47,643 bases of DNA, taken from Mycoplana rhizolycopersici. GTDB taxonomy: Bacteria > Pseudomonadota > Alphaproteobacteria > Rhizobiales > Rhizobiaceae. Both the position numbers and the translations under genes were made by a program. The stretch lies in contig NZ_JABXYK010000027.1 in NCBI RefSeq assembly GCF_013378445.1, positions 1-47,643 on the forward strand. Reading direction: 5' to 3'. This document shows positions 25,705 through 34,228 of this stretch, piece after piece. Under the pieces are notes generated by a model. The model was not told the origin of the DNA, did no database searches, and worked only from the letters and a program-made list of their open reading frames with translations. How positions within the stretch are numbered: position 1 is the stretch's first letter; each line of letters begins with the position of its first letter.

Positions 25705-26493
25705 ATGACGCATAATATTTATCTGCTTGAATCCTGCCGATTATTTCGGGAAGGAACGCGCATTCTGCTCGATTCTTTCGCATTCAATGTCGTCGGCGTG
25801 GGAGAGTCGCTAGCCGACATCAGCAAGTTGCCGGATGCCGGCACATCCCTTTTATTCATCGTGGGTACGATCGAAGGCGCGACTGCATCGGATGCCATAA
25901 TGGCCATTCTGGATGTCAATCCACGTGCCAGGATCGTCGTTCTCGCGGACAACTACGATGCGGAGGCGGCCGATACGGCCGTCACGCTCGGGGCCAAGGG
26001 CTACCTGCACAAGGGCCTGTCGGCTGACAACTTCATCAAGGCCCTGCAGCTCGTCGCGGACGAATGTTCGGTCGTCTCGGGCAGCACGGCGGGTAGCAGG
26101 AACATCGCCACGGAGGCGGACGTAAGGGTTGAGGCGACATTGCCGCCTGCGGCCGGCTCCCCCATCGCAACTGCGCTGGACGACGGCTTCGCACTGCAGG
26201 CCGATGTTGGCGCCGCACCGCAACACCCCCATGTTCCGCTTGCTCCGGTAACGTTTGGCGATGGCCGCGGCGGCCTGTCTCCGCGCCAAAAGGCGATCCT
26301 GAAGCTTGTGACCGCGGGCGCCTCTAACAAGGAGATCGCGCGCAATCTCGACATCAGCGAAGGCACCGTCAAGGTGCACATCAAGGCGATCCTGCGCAGG
26401 ATCGCTGTGAAAAACCGCACGCAGGCCGCGATCTGGGCGCTGGCTGCAAAGGATGCCCTCGGCATCGCTGACACGCGAAAGGGCCAGGCGTAA
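25705..26493 (+). CDS. LuxR/NarL-type regulator with atypical receiver domain
   Basis: This 262-residue protein has a receiver-like domain (about 1-120), a low-complexity Ala/Pro-rich linker (about 130-195) and a C-terminal LuxR helix-turn-helix (about 200-255: LSPRQKAILKLVTAGASNKE, then ISEGTVKVHIKAILRRI). GGAG precedes ATG 25705. The receiver lacks key residues. The acidic pair expected after the first strand reads LLESCRLF, and the phospho-acceptor strand reads SLLFIVGTIEG with no Asp. The conserved Lys (YLHKGLS) is kept. It is therefore probably not controlled by ordinary phosphorylation. Its position suggests it regulates the divergent polysaccharide operon, itself, or both. Confidence 0.85.
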   Translation: MTHNIYLLESCRLFREGTRILLDSFAFNVVGVGESLADISKLPDAGTSLLFIVGTIEGATASDAIMAILDVNPRARIVVLADNYDAEAADTAVTLGAKGYLHKGLSADNFIKALQLVADECSVVSGSTAGSRNIATEADVRVEATLPPAAGSPIATALDDGFALQADVGAAPQHPHVPLAPVTFGDGRGGLSPRQKAILKLVTAGASNKEIARNLDISEGTVKVHIKAILRRIAVKNRTQAAIWALAAKDALGIADTRKGQA

Positions 26494-26520
26494 TCGCTCC
26501 CGCTGCGATGCCCGGCTGGC

Positions 26521-27249
26521 TCAGCGCTTCAGGCAGAGCGCGGCGCGGGGAACGCCTGAGACGTCGAACACGAACCGGGCACTGGAATAGCCGGCGGTCC
26601 GCGTGACCAGCGCCAGGGTCTGGCGTTCCTGCCCTTCTCCGAATTCGAAGGCCAGTGCGCCACCGGGGCGCAGAAAATCTAGCGCGTCATAGATCAGGCG
26701 CTGGTGGATCGCGATGCCGTAGGGGCCGCCGTCGAAAGCCTCCCGCGGTTCGTGCTCCAACAGGTGAGCGCGATCGGCCGTCAACCGCCCGCTGGAAATA
26801 TAGGGCGGGTTGCAGACGACCATGTCGACCATGCCTTCAAGGCCCTGATTGCGGATGTTCTCGAACAGATCGCCCTGTACGACCGTGACCCGGTCCCCCA
26901 GAGAGAAACGGCCGACGTTGCGGCGCGCGACCTCCACCGTTTCCGGCGTCAGATCGCAGGCGTAGACCCGCGCTCCCTCGATGTTGCGGGCGATCGCAAT
27001 GCCGAGATTGCCGCTTCCGCAGCACATGTCGATCACGACGGGCTCGGCCACCCCGTGCGCCAGGTGCTCCACGCAGACCTTGCCCAAAAGCTCCGTTTCC
27101 TCGCGCGGCGCCAGAACGTTCGGCCCGAGCTCGAAATCCATCTCCATGAACCGGACCAGGCCTGAACCGGCGTCGACTGCGCCGAGCGGAACTCCGGCGC
27201 CTGCGCCCGCGCCTGCCGGCCCGGTATCGATCGTGTGATGTGACGTCAT
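26521..27249 (-). CDS. SAM-dependent methyltransferase, PrmC/HemK-like
   Basis: This 242-residue class I methyltransferase carries the SAM motif I VIDMCCGSGNLGIAIA and the NPPY motif (VCNPPYISSGRL). The NPPY motif is typical of enzymes that methylate amide or amino nitrogen, such as the glutamine of release factors. I use ATG 27249 because AGGAGG lies seven bases upstream. The frame extends beyond to 27666 but only through the divergent promoter. The N-terminal helical domain of true PrmC is largely missing and replaced by a short Gly/Ala-rich segment, so this is probably a pathway-specific relative. It is divergent from the asparagine synthase cluster and may modify that pathway's product. 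Confidence 0.78.
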   Translation of the reverse strand: MTSHHTIDTGPAGAGAGAGVPLGAVDAGSGLVRFMEMDFELGPNVLAPREETELLGKVCVEHLAHGVAEPVVIDMCCGSGNLGIAIARNIEGARVYACDLTPETVEVARRNVGRFSLGDRVTVVQGDLFENIRNQGLEGMVDMVVCNPPYISSGRLTADRAHLLEHEPREAFDGGPYGIAIHQRLIYDALDFLRPGGALAFEFGEGQERQTLALVTRTAGYSSARFVFDVSGVPRAALCLKR

Positions 27250-27595
27250 GTACAATCCTCCTGATGCCAGCTTTCTGGCGGCGGGGCTTGCCGGATTGCT
27301 GCCCGGTTTCCTGCGACGGTCCATGTGAGACAGGCATCCGGCGCCAGCCCGATGTTCATACCGGCCATCACGAGCGTAAAGACGGCCGCGCCGGGGCATC
27401 AGGGTTAACCCGCCCGGAACGGCATCGCTCTCAGTGGGTAGCCCGTTTGCGTCGTTGCCTCGAACAGGTGGCATCGACAACACTTGAGCGCCAGGCGTGG
27501 TTCCATCTGCGAGGGCACCTGAAGCTGGAACTGCGCCGGAACGTCGAGCCCACAACGCCGGGCGTTGCCAATGCAATTTGCATGAAGGGACCGCT
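27250..27595. promoter_or_regulatory. Divergent promoter region of the asnB-type cluster
   Basis: This 346-base gap holds the promoters of the methyltransferase and the five-gene cluster. A palindrome CAACGCC-G-GGCGTTG lies at 27553-27567, 28 bases before the asparagine synthase ATG, where an operator or a leader hairpin would act. No clear -35/-10 pair could be fixed by eye. Confidence 0.35.
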
Positions 27596-29572
27596 ATGTG
27601 CGGAGTGATCGGATATTTCGGCGGTGAAGTGCCGACCCAAAAGGCAAGGCATCTCCTGCATCGCATGGCCGAGTCCGTCCAGCACCGGGGGCCTGACGAT
27701 GCCGGGCTCTATATTGGCGACGGCATCGGCCTCGCCCACCGGCGGCTCTCCATCGTCGGTCTTGCCGACGGTCATCAACCCATGGCGAATGGTGAGGGAT
27801 CGCTCGTCGTCTGTTTCAACGGCGAAATCTTCAACTATGTCGAACTGCGGTCAACGCTGGAAAGCCGCGGTCATCGCTTCCGCACAACGTCGGACACGGA
27901 AGTGATCCTGCACCTCTATGCCGACAGGGGTGACGAATGCGTCGGCCAACTCAATGGCGACTTCGCCTTTGCCCTCTGGGACGGATTGCGCCGCCGCCTG
28001 CTGATCGCGCGAGACCGGATGGGCGTCCGCCCGCTGTTCTATACCCGGCGCGAAAATACGCTTTTCTTTGCCTCGGAGGTGAAGGCACTGCTTGGCGTTC
28101 CAGGCTTGAGCGCAGAAATGGATCCCTTCGCCCTGGATCAGGTCTTCACCTTCTGGGCCCCCGTCCCGCCCCGGACGATCTTCAAGGACATTTCGGAACT
28201 GCCCGCCGGCCACATCCTCACAGTCGACGATGGCGGGATGGCGGTACGGCCCTACTGGGATCTCGCCTTCCCCGACGCGGCGGACCGGGAGGCAGGTCGC
28301 TCGGAGGCCGATGTCGCAGACGAAGTGCTGGCCCTGCTCGACGATGCCACGGCGATCCGCATGCGGGCCGACGTGCCGGTGGGCGCCTATCTCTCCGGCG
28401 GTCTCGATTCCTCCATCACCTGCGCGCTTGCCAAGCCCTATGCAAAAAGCGGTCTGCGCACCTTCTCGGTGACCTTCGGTTCGCAGGAGCACGACGAGAG
28501 CGCCTTCCAGCACGAAATGGTGCGTGCGCTCGGCACCGAACATTCCGCAATCTTCTGCGGCCCGGACGAGATCGCCGAAGCCTTTCCCTCCGTCGTTCTG
28601 CACACGGAAAAGCCGGTGGTCCGCACGGCACCTGCCCCGCTCTATCTCCTCTCCCGCCACGTCCGGGACGAGGCGATGAAGGTGGTCCTGACCGGCGAAG
28701 GCGCAGACGAGGTCTTTGCCGGCTACGACATATTCAAGGAGGCAAGGGTCCGCCACTTCTGCGCCCGACAGCCCGGCTCGCAGCGACGCTGGCAGCTCTT
28801 TCGCCGCCTCTATCCCTACCTGCCGGGTCTGCAGCAGCAATCTCCGGATGCTCTTGCCGCCTATTTCGGCGCACATGCCGACGACCCCGCCGACCCGCTG
28901 TTCTCGCACCGGCCGCGTTTTCGCAGCACGGGCGCAGCGAAGATCTTCTTCTCCGCAGCGCTTCGCGAGGAGCTTGCCGGCTACGATGCGGCAGAGGAAC
29001 TGCTTTCGCGCCTTCCCGCCGATTTCTCCCGCTGGCACCCGCTGCACCAGGCACAGTATCTGGAAACCAAGTTTCTCCTGCCGGACTACATCCTGTCGAG
29101 CCAGGGGGATCGCATGGCGATGGCGCATGGCGTCGAGGGGCGCTTCCCGTTCCTCGATCACAGGCTCGTAGAGCTTGCCGCCCGGATCCCGCCTGTGATG
29201 AAGCTCAAGGGCTTCGTGGAGAAGAGCATCCTGCGCAAGGCGACGGCGGGCCTGCTGCCGCCATCTATCAACAAGCGCGTCAAGCAGCCCTACCGCGCAC
29301 CGGACAGCGCCTCCTTCTTCACCGGCACCGAGCCGGACTATGTCGGCCGTCTCCTCAACCGGACGGCGATCGAGAAGACGGGACTGTTCAATTCGCTCGC
29401 CACCGAAAAGCTGCTTTCCAAGTGCCGGCGGCAGGCCAACGGCTTCCGCGACAATACCGCCTTCGTCGGCATCCTCTCGACGCAGCTCTGGCACGAAGCC
29501 TTCACGAAACGGTCTGCCTGGCAGCCCGGCCACCACGAACCGTCACGAACAATCCAATATGGAGACGCATGA
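27596..29572 (+). CDS. Asparagine synthase (glutamine-hydrolysing) family amidotransferase
   Basis: This 658-residue two-domain enzyme has an N-terminal class II glutaminase with the catalytic Cys2 directly after Met (MCGVIGYFGG), plus HRGPDDAGLY, HRRLSIVGL and CFNGEIFNYVELR. The C-terminal synthetase domain shows the PP-loop YLSGGLDSSITCALA and LTGEGADEVFAGYD. It activates a carboxylate with ATP and transfers glutamine-derived ammonia to make an amide. AAGGGA precedes ATG 27596. It is the first gene of a cluster with an acyl carrier protein and an AMP-forming ligase, so the substrate is probably not free aspartate but a pathway intermediate. Similar AsnB-like enzymes occur in exosortase and polysaccharide clusters. 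Confidence 0.88.
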   Translation: MCGVIGYFGGEVPTQKARHLLHRMAESVQHRGPDDAGLYIGDGIGLAHRRLSIVGLADGHQPMANGEGSLVVCFNGEIFNYVELRSTLESRGHRFRTTSDTEVILHLYADRGDECVGQLNGDFAFALWDGLRRRLLIARDRMGVRPLFYTRRENTLFFASEVKALLGVPGLSAEMDPFALDQVFTFWAPVPPRTIFKDISELPAGHILTVDDGGMAVRPYWDLAFPDAADREAGRSEADVADEVLALLDDATAIRMRADVPVGAYLSGGLDSSITCALAKPYAKSGLRTFSVTFGSQEHDESAFQHEMVRALGTEHSAIFCGPDEIAEAFPSVVLHTEKPVVRTAPAPLYLLSRHVRDEAMKVVLTGEGADEVFAGYDIFKEARVRHFCARQPGSQRRWQLFRRLYPYLPGLQQQSPDALAAYFGAHADDPADPLFSHRPRFRSTGAAKIFFSAALREELAGYDAAEELLSRLPADFSRWHPLHQAQYLETKFLLPDYILSSQGDRMAMAHGVEGRFPFLDHRLVELAARIPPVMKLKGFVEKSILRKATAGLLPPSINKRVKQPYRAPDSASFFTGTEPDYVGRLLNRTAIEKTGLFNSLATEKLLSKCRRQANGFRDNTAFVGILSTQLWHEAFTKRSAWQPGHHEPSRTIQYGDA

Positions 29573-29844
29573 TGGCGACCCTGAATGAAGAAATCCGAGC
29601 GTTCATCGTCGAGAGCTTCCTCTTCGGCGACACGTCCCGAACACCGGGCGACGACGATTCCCTGATCGAGAACGACGTGGTGGATTCGACCGGCATCCTC
29701 GAACTGGTCGCCTTCGTCGAAGACAATCTCGGCATTCCTGTCGCCGATGCGGAGATCCTGCCGGCCAACTTCGATTCGATCGCCAAGCTCGCAGCCTTCG
29801 TCGCGTCCAAGCGAGGCGGGCTCCAGCAGGACGACGCCGCCTGA
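29572..29844 (+). CDS. Acyl carrier protein
   Basis: This 90-residue carrier protein has the phosphopantetheine-attachment serine in VVDSTGILELVAFVED (Ser39 from the second ATG). The DS motif followed by a hydrophobic helix is diagnostic. Two consecutive ATG codons, 29569 and 29572, could start it. The first overlaps the amidotransferase stop, and the second is better spaced (seven bases) from GGAG. It lacks the usual DSL triad (DST instead), as in stand-alone carriers of specialised pathways. The partner is likely the AMP-forming ligase just downstream, and the cargo is unknown. Confidence 0.88.
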   Translation: MATLNEEIRAFIVESFLFGDTSRTPGDDDSLIENDVVDSTGILELVAFVEDNLGIPVADAEILPANFDSIAKLAAFVASKRGGLQQDDAA

Positions 29845-29914
29845 ACGAGGCATCCGCCGCCGAACACATCCGCTCGGCGGCTGCCCGAAACCTAAAGCTT
29901 TGCGAGGATCAGGC

Positions 29915-31468
29915 ATGCGCGTCGAAGACTTCCTGCGCAACAGCGCCCGCCTTCATGGCGAGAAGACCGCCCTGGTCGCCGGCGCCAACAGGTTGAGCTT
30001 TCGCGAGCTTGACTCACGTTCCGACCGCCTTGCCGCAGCGCTGCAGCGAGCCGGTCTGGAGCCCGGCGACCGCGCTCTGGTCTTCATGGACAATTGCTGG
30101 GAGGCGGTGGTCTCCATCTTCGCAATCCTGAAGGCCGGCTGCGTCTTCAGCCCGATCAATTCCTCCACCAAACCGGACAGGCTTTCCTACATCTTGCGCA
30201 ACTGCCGCGCCCGCGCCGTGATCACTCAAGCGAAACTGACAGGCATCGTCGAGGCGGCAAGGCCGGGCTCGAACGTCGATTGCGTCATTGTGGCCGGCGC
30301 CGGTGGCGAAGGCGGCGAAAACACCCTGCGCTTTTCGGACTGCATCGCAGAACCTGCGGCTGCGCCCCGTCATGGCGGCATCGATATCGATCTCGCCATG
30401 TTGATCTACACGTCCGGTTCCACCGGGCGGCCGAAAGGGGTCATGATGACCCATCGCAACGTCGAGGCGGCGGCGACCTCGATCACCACCTATCTGGAGA
30501 ACACGCCGAACGACATCGTCCTCAACGTGCTGCCGATCGCCTTTGACTACGGCCTCTACCAGGTCCTGATGGCAGCAAAGGTCGGCGCCACGATCGTTCT
30601 CGAAAACTCCTTCGCCTTCCCGCAGGCGATCTTCGATACGATCCTGCGCGAAAAGGTCACGGGTTTTCCGCTCGTACCGACGATGGCGGCGATGATCCTG
30701 AACATGCGCGATTTGCGCCCGGGCTTCCTGCCGGGCCTTCGCTACATCACCAACACGGCCGCCGCCCTGCCGGTGGAGCATATCGGCCGCCTGCGCCGGC
30801 TCTTTCCCGGCGTCACGCTCTATTCCATGTACGGGCTGACCGAGTGCAAGCGCTGTACCTGGCTGCCGCCGTCGCAGCTCGACATCAGGCCCGGCTCCGT
30901 CGGCATCGCCATTCCCAACACCGAGGCCTATGTGGTCGACGACGAAGGCCGCAAGGTCGGTGCGGACGTGGTAGGCGAACTCGTCATCCGCGGGCCGCAC
31001 GTCATGCAGGGCTACTGGGAGGACGAACAGGCGACCGCACGGGTGCTCCGCCCCGGCCCCCATCCATGGGAGCGCGTGCTCCATACCGGCGACCTCTTTC
31101 GCACCGATGTCGACGGCTTTCTCTATTTCGTCGGCCGCAAGGACGACATCATCAAGTCGCGTGGCGAGAAGGTGGCACCCAAGGAGGTGGAGGCAGCGCT
31201 GCACGCCTGCCCCGGCGTCTCCGAGGCGATCGTCTTCGGCATTCCCGATCCGGTTCTGGGACAGGCCGTGCATGCCGTCGTCGTGGTGAACGATCCCACC
31301 CTGAGCGAGCAGGCGGTCATCCGTCACTGCCAGAAGAACCTCGAGGATTTCATGGTTCCCCGCTCGGTTTCCTTCACGCAGGAACTGCCGAGAACTGACA
31401 CTGGCAAGCTGAGTCGCCGGCTGGCGGCAGACGAATTCAACAGACAAGAAACGGAGATGGCGAGATGA
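29915..31468 (+). CDS. AMP-forming acyl-CoA/acyl-ACP ligase
   Basis: This 517-residue member of the adenylating superfamily activates a carboxylic acid as acyl-AMP and passes it to CoA or the neighbouring carrier protein. The phosphate-binding motif YTSGSTGRPKG is at residues 165-175, then YSMYGLTECKR, HTGDLFRTDVDGFLYFVGR and the C-terminal hinge KDDIIKSRGEKVAPKEVE. The final catalytic lysine lies in PRTDTGKLSRR. I chose ATG 29915, in line with the natural N-terminus MRVEDFLRNSARLHGEK; the open frame to 29747 overlaps the carrier gene. It resembles ligases of exosortase-A-type and other polysaccharide-linked clusters. The stop overlaps the next gene by ATGA. Confidence 0.88.
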   Translation: MRVEDFLRNSARLHGEKTALVAGANRLSFRELDSRSDRLAAALQRAGLEPGDRALVFMDNCWEAVVSIFAILKAGCVFSPINSSTKPDRLSYILRNCRARAVITQAKLTGIVEAARPGSNVDCVIVAGAGGEGGENTLRFSDCIAEPAAAPRHGGIDIDLAMLIYTSGSTGRPKGVMMTHRNVEAAATSITTYLENTPNDIVLNVLPIAFDYGLYQVLMAAKVGATIVLENSFAFPQAIFDTILREKVTGFPLVPTMAAMILNMRDLRPGFLPGLRYITNTAAALPVEHIGRLRRLFPGVTLYSMYGLTECKRCTWLPPSQLDIRPGSVGIAIPNTEAYVVDDEGRKVGADVVGELVIRGPHVMQGYWEDEQATARVLRPGPHPWERVLHTGDLFRTDVDGFLYFVGRKDDIIKSRGEKVAPKEVEAALHACPGVSEAIVFGIPDPVLGQAVHAVVVVNDPTLSEQAVIRHCQKNLEDFMVPRSVSFTQELPRTDTGKLSRRLAADEFNRQETEMAR

Positions 31469-32460
31469 GACCGGATGCACGCATTGACGCTGCCTTCTCC
31501 GCCGAAGCGCTGAAGCTCGACCCGGCCCGCGAGGTGGCTCGCATAGCAGAAGCGTTGCGCGACCAGGTCCGCACGCAGATGCGCCGCCGGGGGCTGGTGC
31601 TCGGCCTTTCCGGCGGCGTCGATTCCAGCGTCTGCGCAGCGCTCGCCGTACACGCGCTCGGCGCGAAAAACGTCTTTGCGCTCTATATGCCCGAACGCGA
31701 TTCCGATCCCGAAAGCCTGTCGATCGCGCGCGAGGTCGCCGACACCTACGGCATTGCCGGAGAGGTGGAGGACATCGGCCCGACGCTCGATGCCATGGGC
31801 TGCTACCGCCGCCGCGACGCCTTCATCCGCGAGGTCGAGCCTGCCTACGGCCCCGGCTGGGCCTGCAAGGTCTCGATATCGAGCCCGCTCGAAAGCGATC
31901 ACTTCGCGATCTCGACCCTCGTGCTGCAGGCGCCCGACGGCTCCATCCACCGCAAGCGCATGCCAGCCTCGGTCTATCTCGGTATCGTGGCCGCCACGAA
32001 CATGAAGCAGCGCACCCGCAAGCAGATGGAATACTATCACGCCGACCGTTTGAACTATGCGGTTTTGGGTACCCCCAACCGGCTCGAATACGATCAGGGC
32101 TTCTTCGTCAAAAACGGCGACGGTGCCGCCGACGTGAAGCCGATCGCCCATCTCTACAAGTCGCAGGTCTATCAGCTCGCCGAATATCTCGACGTGCCCG
32201 CGCGCGTCGTCGCCCGTCCGCCAACGACCGACACCTGGTCGCTCGCCCAGACGCAGGAGGAATTCTATTTCGCCCTGCCCTATGACCGGATGGACCTTTG
32301 CCTCTTTGCCTTCAACGAAAACATCTCGGCGCAGGAAACAGTGGAAGCCGTGGGCCTTTCTCCCGAGCAGGTCGAACGCGTATGGCAGGACATCCGGTCG
32401 AAGCGCAAGACGACCCGGCCGCTGCATCTGGCCCCGCTCCTCGTGGAAAAGGTCTTCTGA
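31465..32460 (+). CDS. NadE-like (NAD synthase family) ATP-dependent amide synthetase
   Basis: This 331-residue N-type ATP pyrophosphatase has the PP-loop SGGVDSS at residues 49-55. It carries NadE-like segments AVLGTPNRLEYDQGFFVKNG, then GAADVKPIAHLYKSQVYQLA. No glutaminase domain is attached, so it would use free ammonia or ammonia from a partner. It is longer than the usual ammonia-dependent NadE (about 275) because of an insertion near residues 110-170. Its place between an AMP ligase and a thioesterase, overlapping the ligase by ATGA, suggests a specialised amidation or adenylation step rather than housekeeping NAD synthesis. That reading is inference. Confidence 0.83.
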   Translation: MRPDARIDAAFSAEALKLDPAREVARIAEALRDQVRTQMRRRGLVLGLSGGVDSSVCAALAVHALGAKNVFALYMPERDSDPESLSIAREVADTYGIAGEVEDIGPTLDAMGCYRRRDAFIREVEPAYGPGWACKVSISSPLESDHFAISTLVLQAPDGSIHRKRMPASVYLGIVAATNMKQRTRKQMEYYHADRLNYAVLGTPNRLEYDQGFFVKNGDGAADVKPIAHLYKSQVYQLAEYLDVPARVVARPPTTDTWSLAQTQEEFYFALPYDRMDLCLFAFNENISAQETVEAVGLSPEQVERVWQDIRSKRKTTRPLHLAPLLVEKVF

Positions 32461-33450
32461 ATGCCCGGGAGCGACGCCGCGATGAACGAGAAGGTCGAAA
32501 ACGAGAACCCGGACGAAAAGCGGGCCCGCCGCCTCGAAAAGCTCAGGCACTGGCGCAAGGCCTGCGCCGACGAAAGCCCTGAACTGCAGTCCTACAATCT
32601 CGCGCCCGGCTGCAATCCGCTGCTTCTGTTCCACGGCGACTTCGACATGGGCGGCGTCTATGTGCGAAAGCTTGCCAACGACTGCGCCCATCCCCTCGTC
32701 GCCTTCGCGCCGCACGGCATGAATGGCGACAACGTCAAGCCCAGCATCGAGTGGATGGCCCGCGAGCGCCTTGCCGACATCTTCGCGGTGCGCCCGACCG
32801 GCCCCTATCGCCTTGCCGGTTACTGCAACGGCGCGCTGGTGGCCTATGAATGTGCCCGCCTGCTGCAGGAGCGCGGCTGCGAGGTAGAGTTCGTCATCAT
32901 GATCGAACCCTCATCCCTCAATGCGCGTCCGGGCTACCGGTTGATCCATCGCGCGCTGTCGTCCTTCTTCGCCCCGCCGGCCGAGCGCTCGGAAAAGGCG
33001 CAGGAACGGCTCGGCGTGATCATGCGCAAGGTCTGGAACGTAGGCCGCGTCGCCCATCTGTCGCCGGCCGAGATCACCCATCTCGCCCGCACCATGAAGG
33101 AGCGGCGGCTCAAGGAGCGCCAGCGCCTGGCCGAAGACCTGCAGTCGAAAAGCTCGAGCGAAAAGCAGCTCCAGGCGCGCTATGCCGGGCTGATCCACGT
33201 CTATACGGCAGCGCTTGCCTCCTATGTCCCCCAGCCGTCCACTGTCCCGGTAGTGGTCCTTTCCACCGGGCGCGACGGCCAGGGCCGGCAATGCGGACTA
33301 TACGACGGCAAACAATGGGGCAGGCTCGCGCGCAATTTCCGCCATATCCAGATGCCGGGCCACCACTCGACCTGCCTCTCGGTCCATGCCGGAGAACTGG
33401 TCACCAACCTGCGCACGATCCTCGCCGCCCATCCGGCGGAAGCCGGCTGA
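32461..33450 (+). CDS. Alpha/beta-hydrolase thioesterase with Cys nucleophile
   Basis: This 329-residue protein resembles the stand-alone or terminal thioesterases of peptide/polyketide pathways: NPLLLFHGDFDMGGVYVRKL, then PTGPYRLAGYCNGALVAYECA, and a C-terminal PGHHSTCLSVHAG with the catalytic His (301 or 302). The nucleophile elbow is G-Y-C-N-G (Cys122), where most relatives have G-x-S-x-G. A charged helical insert at about 180-245 forms the lid. It starts directly after the NadE-like stop, so it is the last gene of the cluster and probably releases or transfers the product from the carrier protein. An internal ATG (32482) is a possible alternative start. Confidence 0.82.
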   Translation: MPGSDAAMNEKVENENPDEKRARRLEKLRHWRKACADESPELQSYNLAPGCNPLLLFHGDFDMGGVYVRKLANDCAHPLVAFAPHGMNGDNVKPSIEWMARERLADIFAVRPTGPYRLAGYCNGALVAYECARLLQERGCEVEFVIMIEPSSLNARPGYRLIHRALSSFFAPPAERSEKAQERLGVIMRKVWNVGRVAHLSPAEITHLARTMKERRLKERQRLAEDLQSKSSSEKQLQARYAGLIHVYTAALASYVPQPSTVPVVVLSTGRDGQGRQCGLYDGKQWGRLARNFRHIQMPGHHSTCLSVHAGELVTNLRTILAAHPAEAG

Positions 33451-33592
33451 ACCGAGGAAAGCCTTCATCCGCGGCATTTGCCGGCACCGGTTGCACAATT
33501 CAGTCATCCAGGCCTTCAGTCATTCGCCCCAACCGGTCCTGTCGAGGCCGTCACCGCCGCGAGTCGCGGCAGGTCAATAGACGCGACATGCT

Positions 33593-34075
33593 CTAGGAGA
33601 TGTCGATAATCTCGATTTCGCTATCCCCGAGGCTCATCACGTCGCCAACAGCCTTTCCCAGGACGATGTTCGCCACCGGCGATACATAGGAAATCGACCC
33701 CGTTTTGGGATCGGCTTCGTCCTCCCCCACGATGCGATATTTCTGGATGCGCCCGTCGTCGCGGCTGAATGTGACCGTGCTTCCGAACGCCACGGTATCG
33801 CACGAAGCCGGATCTGGGACGAGCTGGGCCGTGCGCACCCTTTCGGCAAAGTAACGCACATCGCGCAACGGTCCCGCCACCTGCCGCCGTCGTTCGTTCA
33901 CGTCTTCCACGACATTTGCGGCCTCATAGGCCGCGCGCGCCTGTTGCAGCTCGCGCTCCAGTGCGCTCAATCCCGTTTGCGTCACAAGGTTGGGATGGGG
34001 CGAAATCGGACGGTCCGGCAGAATGGTTTCCGCAGCCGTTTCGGCACTCTCTTCCTTGACAAAGGCAACGCTCAA
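33593..34075 (-). CDS. GreA/GreB-family transcription elongation factor
   Basis: This 160-residue protein has the GreA/B layout: an N-terminal helical hairpin (about 35-75) and a C-terminal FKBP-like globular domain with VAFGSTVTF, YRIVGEDEADPKTGSISYVS and ANIVLGKAVGDVM. Gre factors rescue back-tracked RNA polymerase. The start is TTG 34075 with AAGGAG well spaced upstream. The coiled-coil is shorter than in canonical GreA and lacks a clear pair of acidic tip residues, so it may be an Rnk-like or regulatory relative. Rhizobia commonly carry several such paralogues. It converges on the thioesterase cluster. Confidence 0.8.
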   Translation of the reverse strand: MSVAFVKEESAETAAETILPDRPISPHPNLVTQTGLSALERELQQARAAYEAANVVEDVNERRRQVAGPLRDVRYFAERVRTAQLVPDPASCDTVAFGSTVTFSRDDGRIQKYRIVGEDEADPKTGSISYVSPVANIVLGKAVGDVMSLGDSEIEIIDIS

Positions 34076-34228
34076 TCCCTGGCTCCTTCAGAATGACGGC
34101 ATGCACCAGCTTCTGTGGCGGGCCGATAGATAAACTGGGGCTTAGAGAGGACGATGTCCAGTTTGCTTGCCACACGAAGCCACGAAGCGCGCCGGGACGC
34201 GCCGCAAAAACTGGCCAAACGCGAGTGG

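Noticed and set aside
27250-27666. N-terminal extension of the methyltransferase
   Set aside because: It would run through the divergent promoter and into the asparagine synthase gene; ATG 27249 has a near-perfect Shine-Dalgarno.
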